64,000 nucleotides of DNA from Roseburia sp. 1XD42-69 (GTDB lineage Bacteria; Bacillota; Clostridia; Lachnospirales; Lachnospiraceae): NCBI RefSeq assembly GCF_003612565.1, contig NZ_RAZG01000001.1, forward strand, positions 124,001-188,000. Direction: 5' to 3'. The notes beneath the pieces are model-generated. The model ran no database searches, had not been told where the DNA came from, and was given only the letters and a program-made list of their open reading frames with translations. How positions within the stretch are numbered: position 1 is the first letter of the stretch; each line of letters starts with the position of its first letter. The position numbers and the translations under genes were made by a program. Below are positions 51,890-59,693 of this stretch, one piece after another.

Positions 51890-52035
51890 ATTTTTAAGGA
51901 ATTATATGGACTGGTAATTTTTTTACCAGTCTTATTTTATATGCTTTTGTTATAAACATATGTTCCAATAGATTTTTGCACTCTCTTGTCGTATAATAGT
52001 GGAAAATACTAATTTGCGATTGGAGATTCTACAAA

Positions 52036-52842
52036 TTGGATAAAGACTTAGATACATCAAATCTTGAATTTGATTATATTGACAAAACTGGATTTTATAC
52101 AAAAAACACTCAATTAAATAAAACAACACGAGCAACAAATCAACCAAAAATATTAAATGGTGTGTTACAACTAATAGATAATATGAATTGTATAATTCGC
52201 CAACTGAATGCATACGACTCCTCTTCCATCCTCATTGCAGAATCAAATTGGATGAAGAGAAATCATTTTAAAAAGTATACTCCAAGCGAGAATGCACCTA
52301 AAAAAGTTTTATTTGGACAAGTATGCACTATTGACTATGGGAAAACATACAAAGGCGAAATTGGATATATACATCCTGGTTTATGTGTAGGAAAGAAAGA
52401 TGAGAAATATTTAATAATTCCTATGACAACTGGGAAGACATGGAGAGATAAATGTTATCATCCAATTCATAATCCGAATATGACTAAAGAAAATAGGCAG
52501 TGTTGCATTTCAGAAGGATTTGTAAAAGATGGCGTGTTATTAATGAATGACTCAAAATTTATTTCTGGTGGCAGAATATTGGAACTTCATGAGATAATAC
52601 AACCAAATATATTAAAGGAAATTCAAGAACAATTATTTTATATTATGTTTTCAGATATTTATAAAGATTATGTAAATATCAATAAAGAAAACTTAAAATT
52701 TCAAGAATTAAATACTCGTCAAAAGAATAGGATAGATAATATGGAAAAGCAAATATCTAATCTAAAAAATCAAAATGAAAAATTGTCAAAAAGAGTTCAT
52801 ACTTTGGAATCCGACAAAACATCGGATAAAAATGATGAATAA
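52036..52842 (+). CDS. PemK/MazF-like protein with coiled-coil tail
   Basis: 268 aa, TTG after GGAG. Central beta barrel signature FGQVCTIDYGKTYKGEIGYI, HPGLCVGKKDEKYLIIPMTT, as in MazF/PemK mRNA interferases, although the usual Arg/Thr active-site set is not clear. The C-terminal 60 residues form a coiled coil. The promoter-like CGTATAAT lies about 40 bp upstream. No antitoxin is visible next to it. Confidence 0.6.
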   Translation: MDKDLDTSNLEFDYIDKTGFYTKNTQLNKTTRATNQPKILNGVLQLIDNMNCIIRQLNAYDSSSILIAESNWMKRNHFKKYTPSENAPKKVLFGQVCTIDYGKTYKGEIGYIHPGLCVGKKDEKYLIIPMTTGKTWRDKCYHPIHNPNMTKENRQCCISEGFVKDGVLLMNDSKFISGGRILELHEIIQPNILKEIQEQLFYIMFSDIYKDYVNINKENLKFQELNTRQKNRIDNMEKQISNLKNQNEKLSKRVHTLESDKTSDKNDE

Positions 52843-52845
52843 ACT

Positions 52846-52874
52846 GTTGACATTGGGTATATACTATTGTATAA
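52846..52874 (+). promoter_or_regulatory. Consensus promoter for the island ncRNA
   Basis: TTGACA, 17 bases, TATAAT: perfect sigma70 consensus, starting inside the end of the PemK-like gene region. No ORF follows. Confidence 0.8.
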
Positions 52875-52880
52875 TGTTGT

Positions 52881-53218
52881 TTAATGAAACAGGAAGTTTC
52901 ACGGAACAATGTTATACCCTACAGAGTCCTGCCTATGAGTTGTTTCTGCCATTGGGTTAGTTAAACAGAATTTAGGTGTGAGGCTCACGGAGAACAAGGA
53001 GCATGAGTGCCTATTGGTACTGATGCTCTTTTTCTATATTGGTAAATAGTGGTTCTGAGGCAACAACCGTAAGGCGGATTACACGAATGTGGATCTCGTT
53101 TTGATTTCTTTATTCGATACTTAGCGGTTGAGATGTGAAATCAGAGAAGTTAGCCTATCGTATCACTATTTACAATGCAACTTAAAGCATCTACTTCCAA
53201 GTAGGTGCTTTTTATGTT
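52881..53218 (+). ncRNA. Large structured non-coding RNA (about 330 nt)
   Basis: Begins with hairpin TGAAAC / GTTTCA. A perfect long-range 10-bp stem GTAAATAGTG / CACTATTTAC (53042-53173) closes a domain that includes TGATTTC / GAAATCA and GAGGC / GCCT pairings. It ends in terminator GCATCTACTT / AAGTAGGTGC-TTTTT. No coding potential. Size and ornate folding recall phage RNAs such as ROOL/GOLLD, but I see no defining motif, so the class is unknown. Confidence 0.65.
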
Positions 53219-53268
53219 GCATTACTCTTCTACTGTTATTTTGTATATATAAATAGCACACAAATATT

Positions 53269-53634
53269 TTAGAAAGGAAGTGATCCCAAATAACTTTGTA
53301 TTTCATTCCCTAAATAATATGCATAAATTATCCCTAACACTGTAAGGATAACAAAAAACAGCAACATATTCTTTATCGAATGAATATCTCTGCCCATGTT
53401 GATAAGAATTTCATCTTTATCTATTTGTTGCTTTTGCTCTGCTATTTGTTGTTCATGTTTTAAATTTTTGTAATACTCTGTTCTGTCTGATTTTAATATG
53501 TCAGATGCAACTTTAACTGCTAATTCTGTATATCCACTTTCAGGTTTAGCAATCTCAGATAATTCTTCATTAGACATTTTATTGTATTTTTCAAATAAGC
53601 GGCTATATTCGTTTGATTGATTTGACTGTGACAT
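53269..53634 (-). CDS. Leftward membrane-anchored helical protein
   Basis: 121 aa, ATG after AAAGGAG. Polar helical N-terminus (YNKMSNEELSEIAKPESGYT), coiled-coil middle, C-terminal membrane helix (NMLLFFVILTVLGIIYAYYL). Immediately downstream of the 549-aa gene, so probably one operon. Function unknown. Confidence 0.6.
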   Translation of the reverse strand: MSQSNQSNEYSRLFEKYNKMSNEELSEIAKPESGYTELAVKVASDILKSDRTEYYKNLKHEQQIAEQKQQIDKDEILINMGRDIHSIKNMLLFFVILTVLGIIYAYYLGNEIQSYLGSLPF

Positions 53635-53647
53635 AAGTAATTCTCCT

Positions 53648-55297
53648 TTAAGATTTACTTTTTTGAGATTGCTTCTTTCTAAAACTTACTACAACGTATT
53701 CTTTTGATTGTACTGAGAATCTATCTCCAGCCTTCTTATCTTTACAATAAGTATGCAAAAAAGCATGTTCATCATTTGGATTGTTTGGATCAATTTCAAT
53801 TTGTTTTTTATCAAAATAACTGTAAATAATAATATTTTGTTTAATAGATTTTTTATTTTCTGTATCAACATCTTCTTCTGAAGAATATTTGTTAATTAAA
53901 CTATGTAACTTAACGGGATCAGAAATAACATATTTTCCCCTTTTTGAATCGGCATATAAAGATATACAACCCTCAGATTCTAAGTATTTTCTGATATTAT
54001 TAATAACATGCTGAGATTTTTCATAACCACTTTCTCTTAATATGCGGACATTAAACATTTCAGACAAATACCCTGTTTCAAAAACTCTATTTTCGTAGTT
54101 CTTAATAGTTTTAAGGATATCTACAAATAGAATTTTAGGTATAGAAATACTATTGAAGTTTTTATTAAATTTCAGTTTATCTCCAACCTCTAATATATTT
54201 TCGTCTCTATTTATTGTCATTGAAACCGAATTAGAATTGATCCAATCCATTAATTTGGGCTTAAATTGTGCAAACCACTGACTGCAAATGATATAATCAT
54301 TTTCATTGATCTTTAATATAGGACTTGAATAATATCTTCTGTACTGATTATTATAATTAACTTGTTCACTTATAGGAAGTTTCTTATCAACCTGTTTTAA
54401 TATAGGATAACATATACCAAATGTATTATGACACCAATCTTTATCAGTGAAGCGATTAATATCATCTTCTGTGGTATGAGTTTGAAAATATGCAGTAAAA
54501 TATTCTTTAGCATATTGACCAATTTTAATTTCATCAGTCGATTCTTCTAGTTTTTGTGCCGTTTCCTGTAGTTTACTGTTTTCATTGTGTAAGGAAGTTA
54601 AATCTCTTCTAATAAAAATGTGACAATTACGTTTTGGTATTTCGTATTTTTCAAGCATTTTTATAATTATATTTCTTACAAAAGTCGCACTTACATTATA
54701 CTCTATGTAAATTTTTGAACCTTTTATACGAACACCCTCTCTTAATTCGCTTGAATCATAAGAAAAATATTTACACTTACGCCCTTGCATAGTTGTATCT
54801 GTAAGAAAACTTGCAAATATATCTTGATCTTTATTTAGTAGATATTGGCAACATTTATTAAATACATCTCTCCATTCATTTGCTTCAAGATATGTATTTT
54901 CAATTTCTATACCTACTGGCTTTGTATATGTAAAGTCCTCATAAAGAGTATGTGGTATATTAGTATCTGCATTAAAAGATTTGTCATTATAATTAATATA
55001 ATTATTATTTGATTCAATCGCTTCCGCTGTTTGCACTTCATCTTCTAAATTATCTATTGTAATGTCGTTAGAAATATTATTAAGGTTTTGAATTATTTGT
55101 GCGACTGTTTTAGCATGATTTTTATACTCATCTACTGAATCATAATCATCATTATCAATTAGGGTTGACATTGATTTGCCTAAATCTGATTTTATATTGA
55201 TTAATGTATCAACTATCAAATCAATGGCTTCACATAGGTCAATCGTTCTTTCTGGAAATTTTTGTTTGCAGAAATCAATTAATGATTCTATGTTCAT
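53648..55297 (-). CDS. Large hypothetical protein, possible defence or effector
   Basis: 549 aa, ATG after GGGAGG. Residues about 115-240 (YTKPVGIEIENTYLEANEWR, DVFNKCCQYLLNKDQDIFAS, KYFSYDSSELREGVRIKGSK, IYIEYNVSATFVRNIIIKML) recall a domain often found fused to restriction-type effectors in Clostridia. The C-terminal part has a winged-helix look (ESGYEKSQHVINNIRKYLES). No catalytic motif is certain. With the membrane gene it forms a two-gene leftward operon. Confidence 0.55.
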   Translation of the reverse strand: MNIESLIDFCKQKFPERTIDLCEAIDLIVDTLINIKSDLGKSMSTLIDNDDYDSVDEYKNHAKTVAQIIQNLNNISNDITIDNLEDEVQTAEAIESNNNYINYNDKSFNADTNIPHTLYEDFTYTKPVGIEIENTYLEANEWRDVFNKCCQYLLNKDQDIFASFLTDTTMQGRKCKYFSYDSSELREGVRIKGSKIYIEYNVSATFVRNIIIKMLEKYEIPKRNCHIFIRRDLTSLHNENSKLQETAQKLEESTDEIKIGQYAKEYFTAYFQTHTTEDDINRFTDKDWCHNTFGICYPILKQVDKKLPISEQVNYNNQYRRYYSSPILKINENDYIICSQWFAQFKPKLMDWINSNSVSMTINRDENILEVGDKLKFNKNFNSISIPKILFVDILKTIKNYENRVFETGYLSEMFNVRILRESGYEKSQHVINNIRKYLESEGCISLYADSKRGKYVISDPVKLHSLINKYSSEEDVDTENKKSIKQNIIIYSYFDKKQIEIDPNNPNDEHAFLHTYCKDKKAGDRFSVQSKEYVVVSFRKKQSQKSKS

Positions 55298-55319
55298 AAT
55301 TATCCTCCCTTAAAACAGA

Positions 55320-55481
55320 TATTAAGAATATTTTATCACACTATGACAAATTTTGGTAGGGAGAACGTCAGTTTAACAATAAAAAAAGACTACCGTATAA
55401 ATCATATCAGAAGTTGGTGTGATTTATAGAGTAGTCTTATACTCTAAAATAAACTGAAAGGATGTGATTTCATTGAACTAA
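55320..55481 (+). other. Terminator hairpin plus ribosome site and two-codon ORF
   Basis: Hairpin AAGACTAC..ATAAATCA / TGATTTAT..GTAGTCTT (55388-55438), then GAAAGGATGTGAT and TTG AAC TAA at 55473-55481, abutting the stop of the leftward gene. Matching arrangements occur at 56907 and 58649. Confidence 0.5.
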
Positions 55482-55955
55482 TTATTCTTTCACATATTCA
55501 ATGCAAAATACTTTATCATCTGCACCGATAAAGGTTGTTACTATGCCTTCTTCACTTGTGCAAACAACTTTTTTACCATTTATTGTGTATGTTCCATTTT
55601 CTGTATGAACTATTTTATTATTGGAGGTTACTGTGTATTCATAGGTTTTGTCTTCTTTGAAATTATATGTGAGAATCATATCTCCAAGTATATTTGTTAT
55701 AGTGGTATCTTTATATGTTATTGATAATACACCTTCCCACAAAGAAACAATATAATTATCATATATAAATCCAAGCTCACGTTGATACTTTTCATCTTTG
55801 TTTATATAGGTTATAATTTTATTATCTTTGACAGTGTATGTTCCACTTCCACTATCGGCGATATCAATATCTTCCCATAAATTATTTGTAGAATAATTTT
55901 CGCCATCAAAAGTGTAATAAAGTTCATTATTAAAAGCAGAATAATATATTGCTTA
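55482..55955 (-). pseudogene. Leftward beta-repeat protein lacking its start
   Basis: Open frame of about 155 codons ending in IEYVKE. Two lipocalin-like repeats: LYYTFDGENYSTNNLWEDI ... GSGTYTVKDNKIITYINKDE and ITYKDTTITNILGDMILTYN ... NGTYTINGKKVVCTSEEG. This resembles secreted lipocalin-like DUFs, but no start codon or signal peptide is present and a stop lies upstream at about 55956. Probably 5'-truncated. Confidence 0.55.
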
Positions 55956-56118
55956 TTCTAAGGAAAATCATAGAGGACGTAAGAAGAAACAAATTAATAT
56001 TAATAATTTTCACCATGTTTAGAATGTATGTTCTTGTGGTATTTTGTCGAATGTTGGGGTATAATATTAATATTGACATTTTATGTCAAAATATTTTGAC
56101 TTCGATTGGAGAACACTA

Positions 56119-56736
56119 ATGAGTGTTGAACAAGACAAAAAGATACAGTCCTTATATGCTTCTTTGAAAAATGTTATGGTTCAAAATCTTGATAAAGATG
56201 AACAGGAACAATTGCTTGACTGGATGCATACTTTGATATTAGATACATCTAAAGAACGAAAATTTCAAAAAATTAATGGATTATTGAAATTACTAGATAC
56301 AAAAGAATCCAAGCAATATGAAGAATTAGTTCAGAAAAAAGAATTGGTGCGACATAAAAATTATCCAACCAATTTAAAGATTGGAGATATTGTAAGCGTT
56401 AAATATGGATTTGGCTATTGTTCTGAAATTTCAAATACACATTATGGAATCGTTTTCTCTGAATATATAGCCGGACTGTACTTAATACTCCCATTATCTA
56501 GCGAACCATTAAAAAAGAAAATTTTATATTTGGATAATTTGAATCTGCCAAATAAAGACGGAATTAAAAATAAAAGATCCTATATCCAATTAAATCATGC
56601 AAAATTCATGTATTATAGGAGATTAGAAAAGATAAAGGGGAGGGGTACAATCAATATCGGTTCAGAAGAAATAAAACGTATTTCAAAAGAATTTATTGAT
56701 TTCCTTAATCTTCCTATTGACACAGGCAGCAACTAA
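56119..56736 (+). CDS. PemK/MazF-like toxin-type protein
   Basis: 205 aa from ATG 56119, nine bases after GGAG (an upstream in-frame ATG at 56083 lies in a TTGACAT / ATGTCAA palindrome without ribosome site). N-terminal helices, then MazF-like barrel LKIGDIVSVKYGFGYCSEIS, THYGIVFSEYIAGLYLILPL, SYIQLNHAKFMYYRRLEK. Distant from the copy at 52036. No adjacent antitoxin; the N-terminal helices may be inhibitory. Confidence 0.65.
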   Translation: MSVEQDKKIQSLYASLKNVMVQNLDKDEQEQLLDWMHTLILDTSKERKFQKINGLLKLLDTKESKQYEELVQKKELVRHKNYPTNLKIGDIVSVKYGFGYCSEISNTHYGIVFSEYIAGLYLILPLSSEPLKKKILYLDNLNLPNKDGIKNKRSYIQLNHAKFMYYRRLEKIKGRGTINIGSEEIKRISKEFIDFLNLPIDTGSN

Positions 56737-56810
56737 TGCTATTATATAAATACACATTAAAATCTTTTTACCTACGGGTATTTAGATTGTTATATCATTT
56801 ATTGTAACAA

Positions 56811-56918
56811 ACCAATTTAAGACTCTACCTACGGGTAGGGTCTTTTGCTATACATTTTACATACAATAACTATTAATTTGTTTTTATAGAAAGAAAGGTG
56901 ATTTATATGATTGTATAA
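56811..56918 (+). other. Terminator and ribosome site with three-codon ORF
   Basis: Terminator AAGACTCTACC-tac-GGGTAGGGTCTT-TTGC (56819-56845), then AAGAAAGGTGATTTAT and ATG ATT GTA TAA at 56907-56918, 14 bp before the end of the leftward gene. Almost the same words occur at 58640-58660. Confidence 0.5.
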
Positions 56919-56931
56919 AATTTTGTTACTA

Positions 56932-57480
56932 TTACTCTTCTATCTCAAAACGTATTTCAATATTTCTTAAAATATTATCGTCAGCCATAATCAGTGTACC
57001 GTTTTTGCCATACCAAGTATAATAATCTGTTCCTAATTTATCAGATTTTAATTCAGTTTCATCAGGTTCGCCATTTAATTTGACAAGTTCTTCATATATA
57101 TCTTTTGGCATCCAATGTGAAGTGTCTATGTCAAAGTCACATATACCTAACTTATTATCATAAAATACATACTCTTTTTTGCAGTCTGCTCCAAAAAAAG
57201 TAACGTTTGTATAAGTTATAATTGTCATTTTTTCATTATGCACACTAATATCATTTTCAGTAGTGTATTCTTTGGAAAGCTCGATTTCAAAAAGTTCATC
57301 TAAAGTAATTGCTGTTGAAATATTATTAAGTACCAAAGTTCTTGTAGCTTTGCTATTTTCGATTCTGTTTTTTAATTTCTGTTCCTTTGCATAATTTATA
57401 CTACCAATAATAATGACTGGAATCAGAATTATTGAAAAGAATATGATTAAAAATATTTTTGATCTTTTGTCTAATTTCAT
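56932..57480 (-). CDS. Leftward membrane-anchored protein
   Basis: 182 aa. N-terminal helix IFLIIFFSIILIPVIIIGSI anchors an extracellular alpha-beta domain (LDELFEIELSKEYTTENDIS, YVFYDNKLGICDFDIDTSHW, YYTWYGKNGTLIMADDNILR). Looks like a cell-surface lipoprotein-type fold without lipobox. Probably prophage-expressed; family unknown. Confidence 0.6.
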   Translation of the reverse strand: MKLDKRSKIFLIIFFSIILIPVIIIGSINYAKEQKLKNRIENSKATRTLVLNNISTAITLDELFEIELSKEYTTENDISVHNEKMTIITYTNVTFFGADCKKEYVFYDNKLGICDFDIDTSHWMPKDIYEELVKLNGEPDETELKSDKLGTDYYTWYGKNGTLIMADDNILRNIEIRFEIEE

Positions 57481-57544
57481 AAGTCTCTCCTCGTATTTGA
57501 AATGATAGGTTAATTATACCATTGTTCTGTCAAAAAGTATATAA

Positions 57545-57612
57545 GCGATTCTCCACAAATCGCCGTGACTCTCCACAAGTTGCAAATATTATAGTATGAT
57601 ATTCAAAACAAT
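57545..57612 (+). repeat. Hairpin-array element, copy 2
   Basis: GCGATT-CTCCACA-AATCGC (57545-57563) and GTGACT-CTCCACA-AGTTGC (57565-57583, with wobble pairs), then AAATATTATAGTATGATATT and CAAAACA. It lies 115 bp upstream of the DUF3990 gene. The end of the element repeats the bases found at the start of the resumed tape-measure frame (ATATTC, 57599-57604). Confidence 0.8.
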
Positions 57613-57725
57613 TAACAGTTCTGTTGACGAAACAAGAACGAATGTTTTGAATAGCATTTTGACGAAATACGTATTATAATGTCATTAGTACCAAAATAAA
57701 AATATGCTGTTTGAGGAATATCATT

Positions 57726-58313
57726 ATGATACTAAAGACATATCACGGAACAAATTTAAGTTCTGCGTTTGATATATGGCTACATGGAATAGATTTTAAT
57801 AAAAGTCTGCCAAATTTGGATTTTGGTAAAGGATTTTATGTAACTGATTATAAAGAAAAAGCAATTGAACGAGCTTTAAAAAAGACAAACGATTATAACA
57901 GAAGATATAACTGTAGAGAAGACCCATATCTGGTTGAAGTATCTATTGAAGATGATCTGTGGAAAGAAATGAATGCAAAATTTTTCTACCCAAGAGAAAA
58001 AGATTGGTTCAATTTTGTTATAAATAATCGTTTAGAATTATCTTATTTGAATAAACATAATATATTTAACCATAACAAAGATAATAAATATGATATGGTT
58101 TATGGTGAAATAGCTGATGGTAAGATTGCTGAAATTGCCAATGCTATAAAAAACAGAAAACTAGAATTAAAAGATTTAAATTATTCAGATATCCTACCAA
58201 AATATGGAGTATTTTACGGCAGTCAATATTCTTTTCATACTGAAAAATCTTTATCTTGCATAAAAAACATTTCTTGTGCTATAATAAAGAAAAGAAAATC
58301 AGGAAGGAGATAG
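57726..58313 (+). CDS. DUF3990-type (ADP-ribosyltransferase-like) protein
   Basis: 195 aa from ATG 57726 after TTGAGGA. MILKTYHGTNLSSAFDIWLH, then DFGKGFYVTDYKEKAIERAL: the YHGT...GFYVT pattern of DUF3990, distantly ART-like, likely an NAD-using or nucleotidyl-type toxin. It has a small partner gene 6 bp downstream, as in DUF3990/DUF3791 pairs. Preceded by hairpin-array copy 2. Confidence 0.75.
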   Translation: MILKTYHGTNLSSAFDIWLHGIDFNKSLPNLDFGKGFYVTDYKEKAIERALKKTNDYNRRYNCREDPYLVEVSIEDDLWKEMNAKFFYPREKDWFNFVINNRLELSYLNKHNIFNHNKDNKYDMVYGEIADGKIAEIANAIKNRKLELKDLNYSDILPKYGVFYGSQYSFHTEKSLSCIKNISCAIIKKRKSGRR

Positions 58314-58319
58314 AATTAT

Positions 58320-58535
58320 ATGAGAAAAGATGCTAAACAATATATGCTATCTGTTGTTGAAACTATTATAAAAAAGTATAATTTATCTGAAATTGAATCA
58401 TATAGATTGGTTAAATACTCTTTCTTATATGATTCACTTGTAAAATTTCCAGACGAAACTTTCCACGATGATATTGAAACAAATGCAGACATCATATATG
58501 GGGATTATATTTCAGAAAATCTATTAAAGATGTAA
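58320..58535 (+). CDS. DUF3791-like partner of the DUF3990 gene
   Basis: 71 aa, ATG after AAGGAG, 6 bp behind its partner. MRKDAKQYMLSVVETIIKKY, SYRLVKYSFLYDSLVKFPDE: an acidic helical protein of the size expected for an antitoxin. Pairing and composition support a toxin-antitoxin-like unit. Confidence 0.65.
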   Translation: MRKDAKQYMLSVVETIIKKYNLSEIESYRLVKYSFLYDSLVKFPDETFHDDIETNADIIYGDYISENLLKM

Positions 58536-58570
58536 AGACTATTATAATTTTGATTTAAGGGACGTAAGGA

Positions 58571-58660
58571 ATTGGATTATATGCAATCCAATTCCTTATT
58601 TGTATGCAAAATTGTACATAGAAATATAATAGGAAGGATGTGATTAAATTGATTGTATAA
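58571..58660 (+). other. Terminator and ribosome site with three-codon ORF
   Basis: GGAATTGGATT / AATCCAATTCC hairpin (58570-58597), then AGGAAGGATGTGATTAAA and TTG ATT GTA TAA at 58649-58660. Nearly the same as 56890-56918 and 55456-55481. Confidence 0.5.
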
Positions 58661-58674
58661 AATACTACTGCTCT

Positions 58675-58825
58675 TCTATCTCAAAATTATTCGTGTTCTT
58701 CCAGCTTTATAACTTTTATGACTTGTCCGATAATTCTATATTCATCTGGATACTTAGTAAAACGGTCATCATTAGTATATTCTCTTCTGTTAGGAGAATA
58801 AAAAACACCGTCCTGCTCTATTAAA
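58675..58825 (-). pseudogene. C-terminal fragment of an S24/repressor-like protein
   Basis: Leftward frame EQDGVFYSPNRREYTNDDRF, TKYPDEYRIIGQVIKVIKLE, EHE, stop. This is the closing part of LexA/CI-like S24 proteins (GQVIKVI). The N-terminal part is missing. It lies against the DUF2513 gene, a trace of earlier repressor exchange. Confidence 0.6.
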
Positions 58826-58834
58826 AAATGTATA

Positions 58835-59278
58835 TTACTTCATTTTATCAACAATACTTTGTATAAAGTCTGGATTGCTTGCTAAACCTTGTATAACACT
58901 GGATGAAATTATACTTAATCCAGATATGGATATGCCACCGATTTGTTTCGCTTTATTTTTAACAGCTTCCCAAATTGTATTTGGACGAATAGTTTCAAGG
59001 AATTGATGTCCATTCCACGTAATATTCTCAATATTGCATAGAATCATTTTATGGTTTCCAGTATCATTAAATTTACCTTCAATAAAATGAACTTGTCTCA
59101 GATTATAAATTGTATACCATATGTCTTCCTCTGTGTACTTATTTTTATATTTAATTAACATACACTCTGTTACCTGAGACAATGTTATAAATTCAAATGT
59201 ATTATCCTTACAATTAATTGCAAGTTGTTCTTCCAAATACAAAAGTGTATCCCTTACACAATCAGGATTAAGTCTCAT
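58835..59278 (-). CDS. DUF2513 protein
   Basis: 147 aa, ATG after GGAGG. MRLNPDCVRDTLLYLEEQLA, then YTEEDIWYTIYNLRQVHFIE, ITWNGHQFLETIRPNTIWEA, a C-terminal Gly/Ser-rich helix. Matches the DUF2513 pattern (winged-helix-like; NPD start, GHQFLE) frequent in prophages. Biochemical role unknown. Confidence 0.8.
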   Translation of the reverse strand: MRLNPDCVRDTLLYLEEQLAINCKDNTFEFITLSQVTECMLIKYKNKYTEEDIWYTIYNLRQVHFIEGKFNDTGNHKMILCNIENITWNGHQFLETIRPNTIWEAVKNKAKQIGGISISGLSIISSSVIQGLASNPDFIQSIVDKMK

Positions 59279-59330
59279 TTAATAACCTCCAATTTCATTA
59301 TCAATTATTTTTAGAAAGTAGGTTCTATAT

Positions 59331-59507
59331 ATGTTTTATAATAACACGATTCAAATGCTAGAACAAGTTTCAGAACAGTTAGAAAAAGAAAATTATATTG
59401 CAGATATGCTTGTTCGTACACTTTATTCAAATGATGTAAATAATAGTGAATGTTATCGAATTATTAAATTGTTTAAAGAAAAAATTCTTGGGGATGTTAC
59501 TATTTAA
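59331..59507 (+). CDS. 58-aa small helical protein
   Basis: ATG 59331 after AAAGTAGG (spacing about 9). MFYNNTIQMLEQVSEQLEKE then LYSNDVNNSECYRIIKLFKE. Rightward, divergent from DUF2513. Function unknown. Confidence 0.5.
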   Translation: MFYNNTIQMLEQVSEQLEKENYIADMLVRTLYSNDVNNSECYRIIKLFKEKILGDVTI

Positions 59508-59547
59508 AATCCGAGTTACCTTTGTAATAGACCACTGCTTATATGTT

Positions 59548-59672
59548 CATATAAATCAACTCTTTAATACCATCTTCGCAACACAATGACATCTTTTGAT
59601 TTCGTTAAATCCACCTATATCTTTATAATCAGGATTAATAGAACGTAAGCAATATGTCCCGTCTTCTAGTCA
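59548..59672 (-). pseudogene. Second repressor C-terminal fragment
   Basis: Leftward frame EDGTYCLRSINPDYKDIGGF, NEIKRCHCVAKMVLKS, stop. It resembles the end of an S24-type or related phage regulator and lies directly beyond the intact repressor gene. Together with 58675-58825 it shows repeated recombination at repressor 3' ends. Confidence 0.5.
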
Positions 59673-59693
59673 TGTTTTCTTTTTGAAGACTAC

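Noticed and set aside
53083-53100. TGTGGAT inside the island ncRNA as a further array hairpin
   Set aside because: Only a four-pair stem with a nine-base loop and no TAGTATGATATT next to it; a six-base match is expected by chance in 15 kb.
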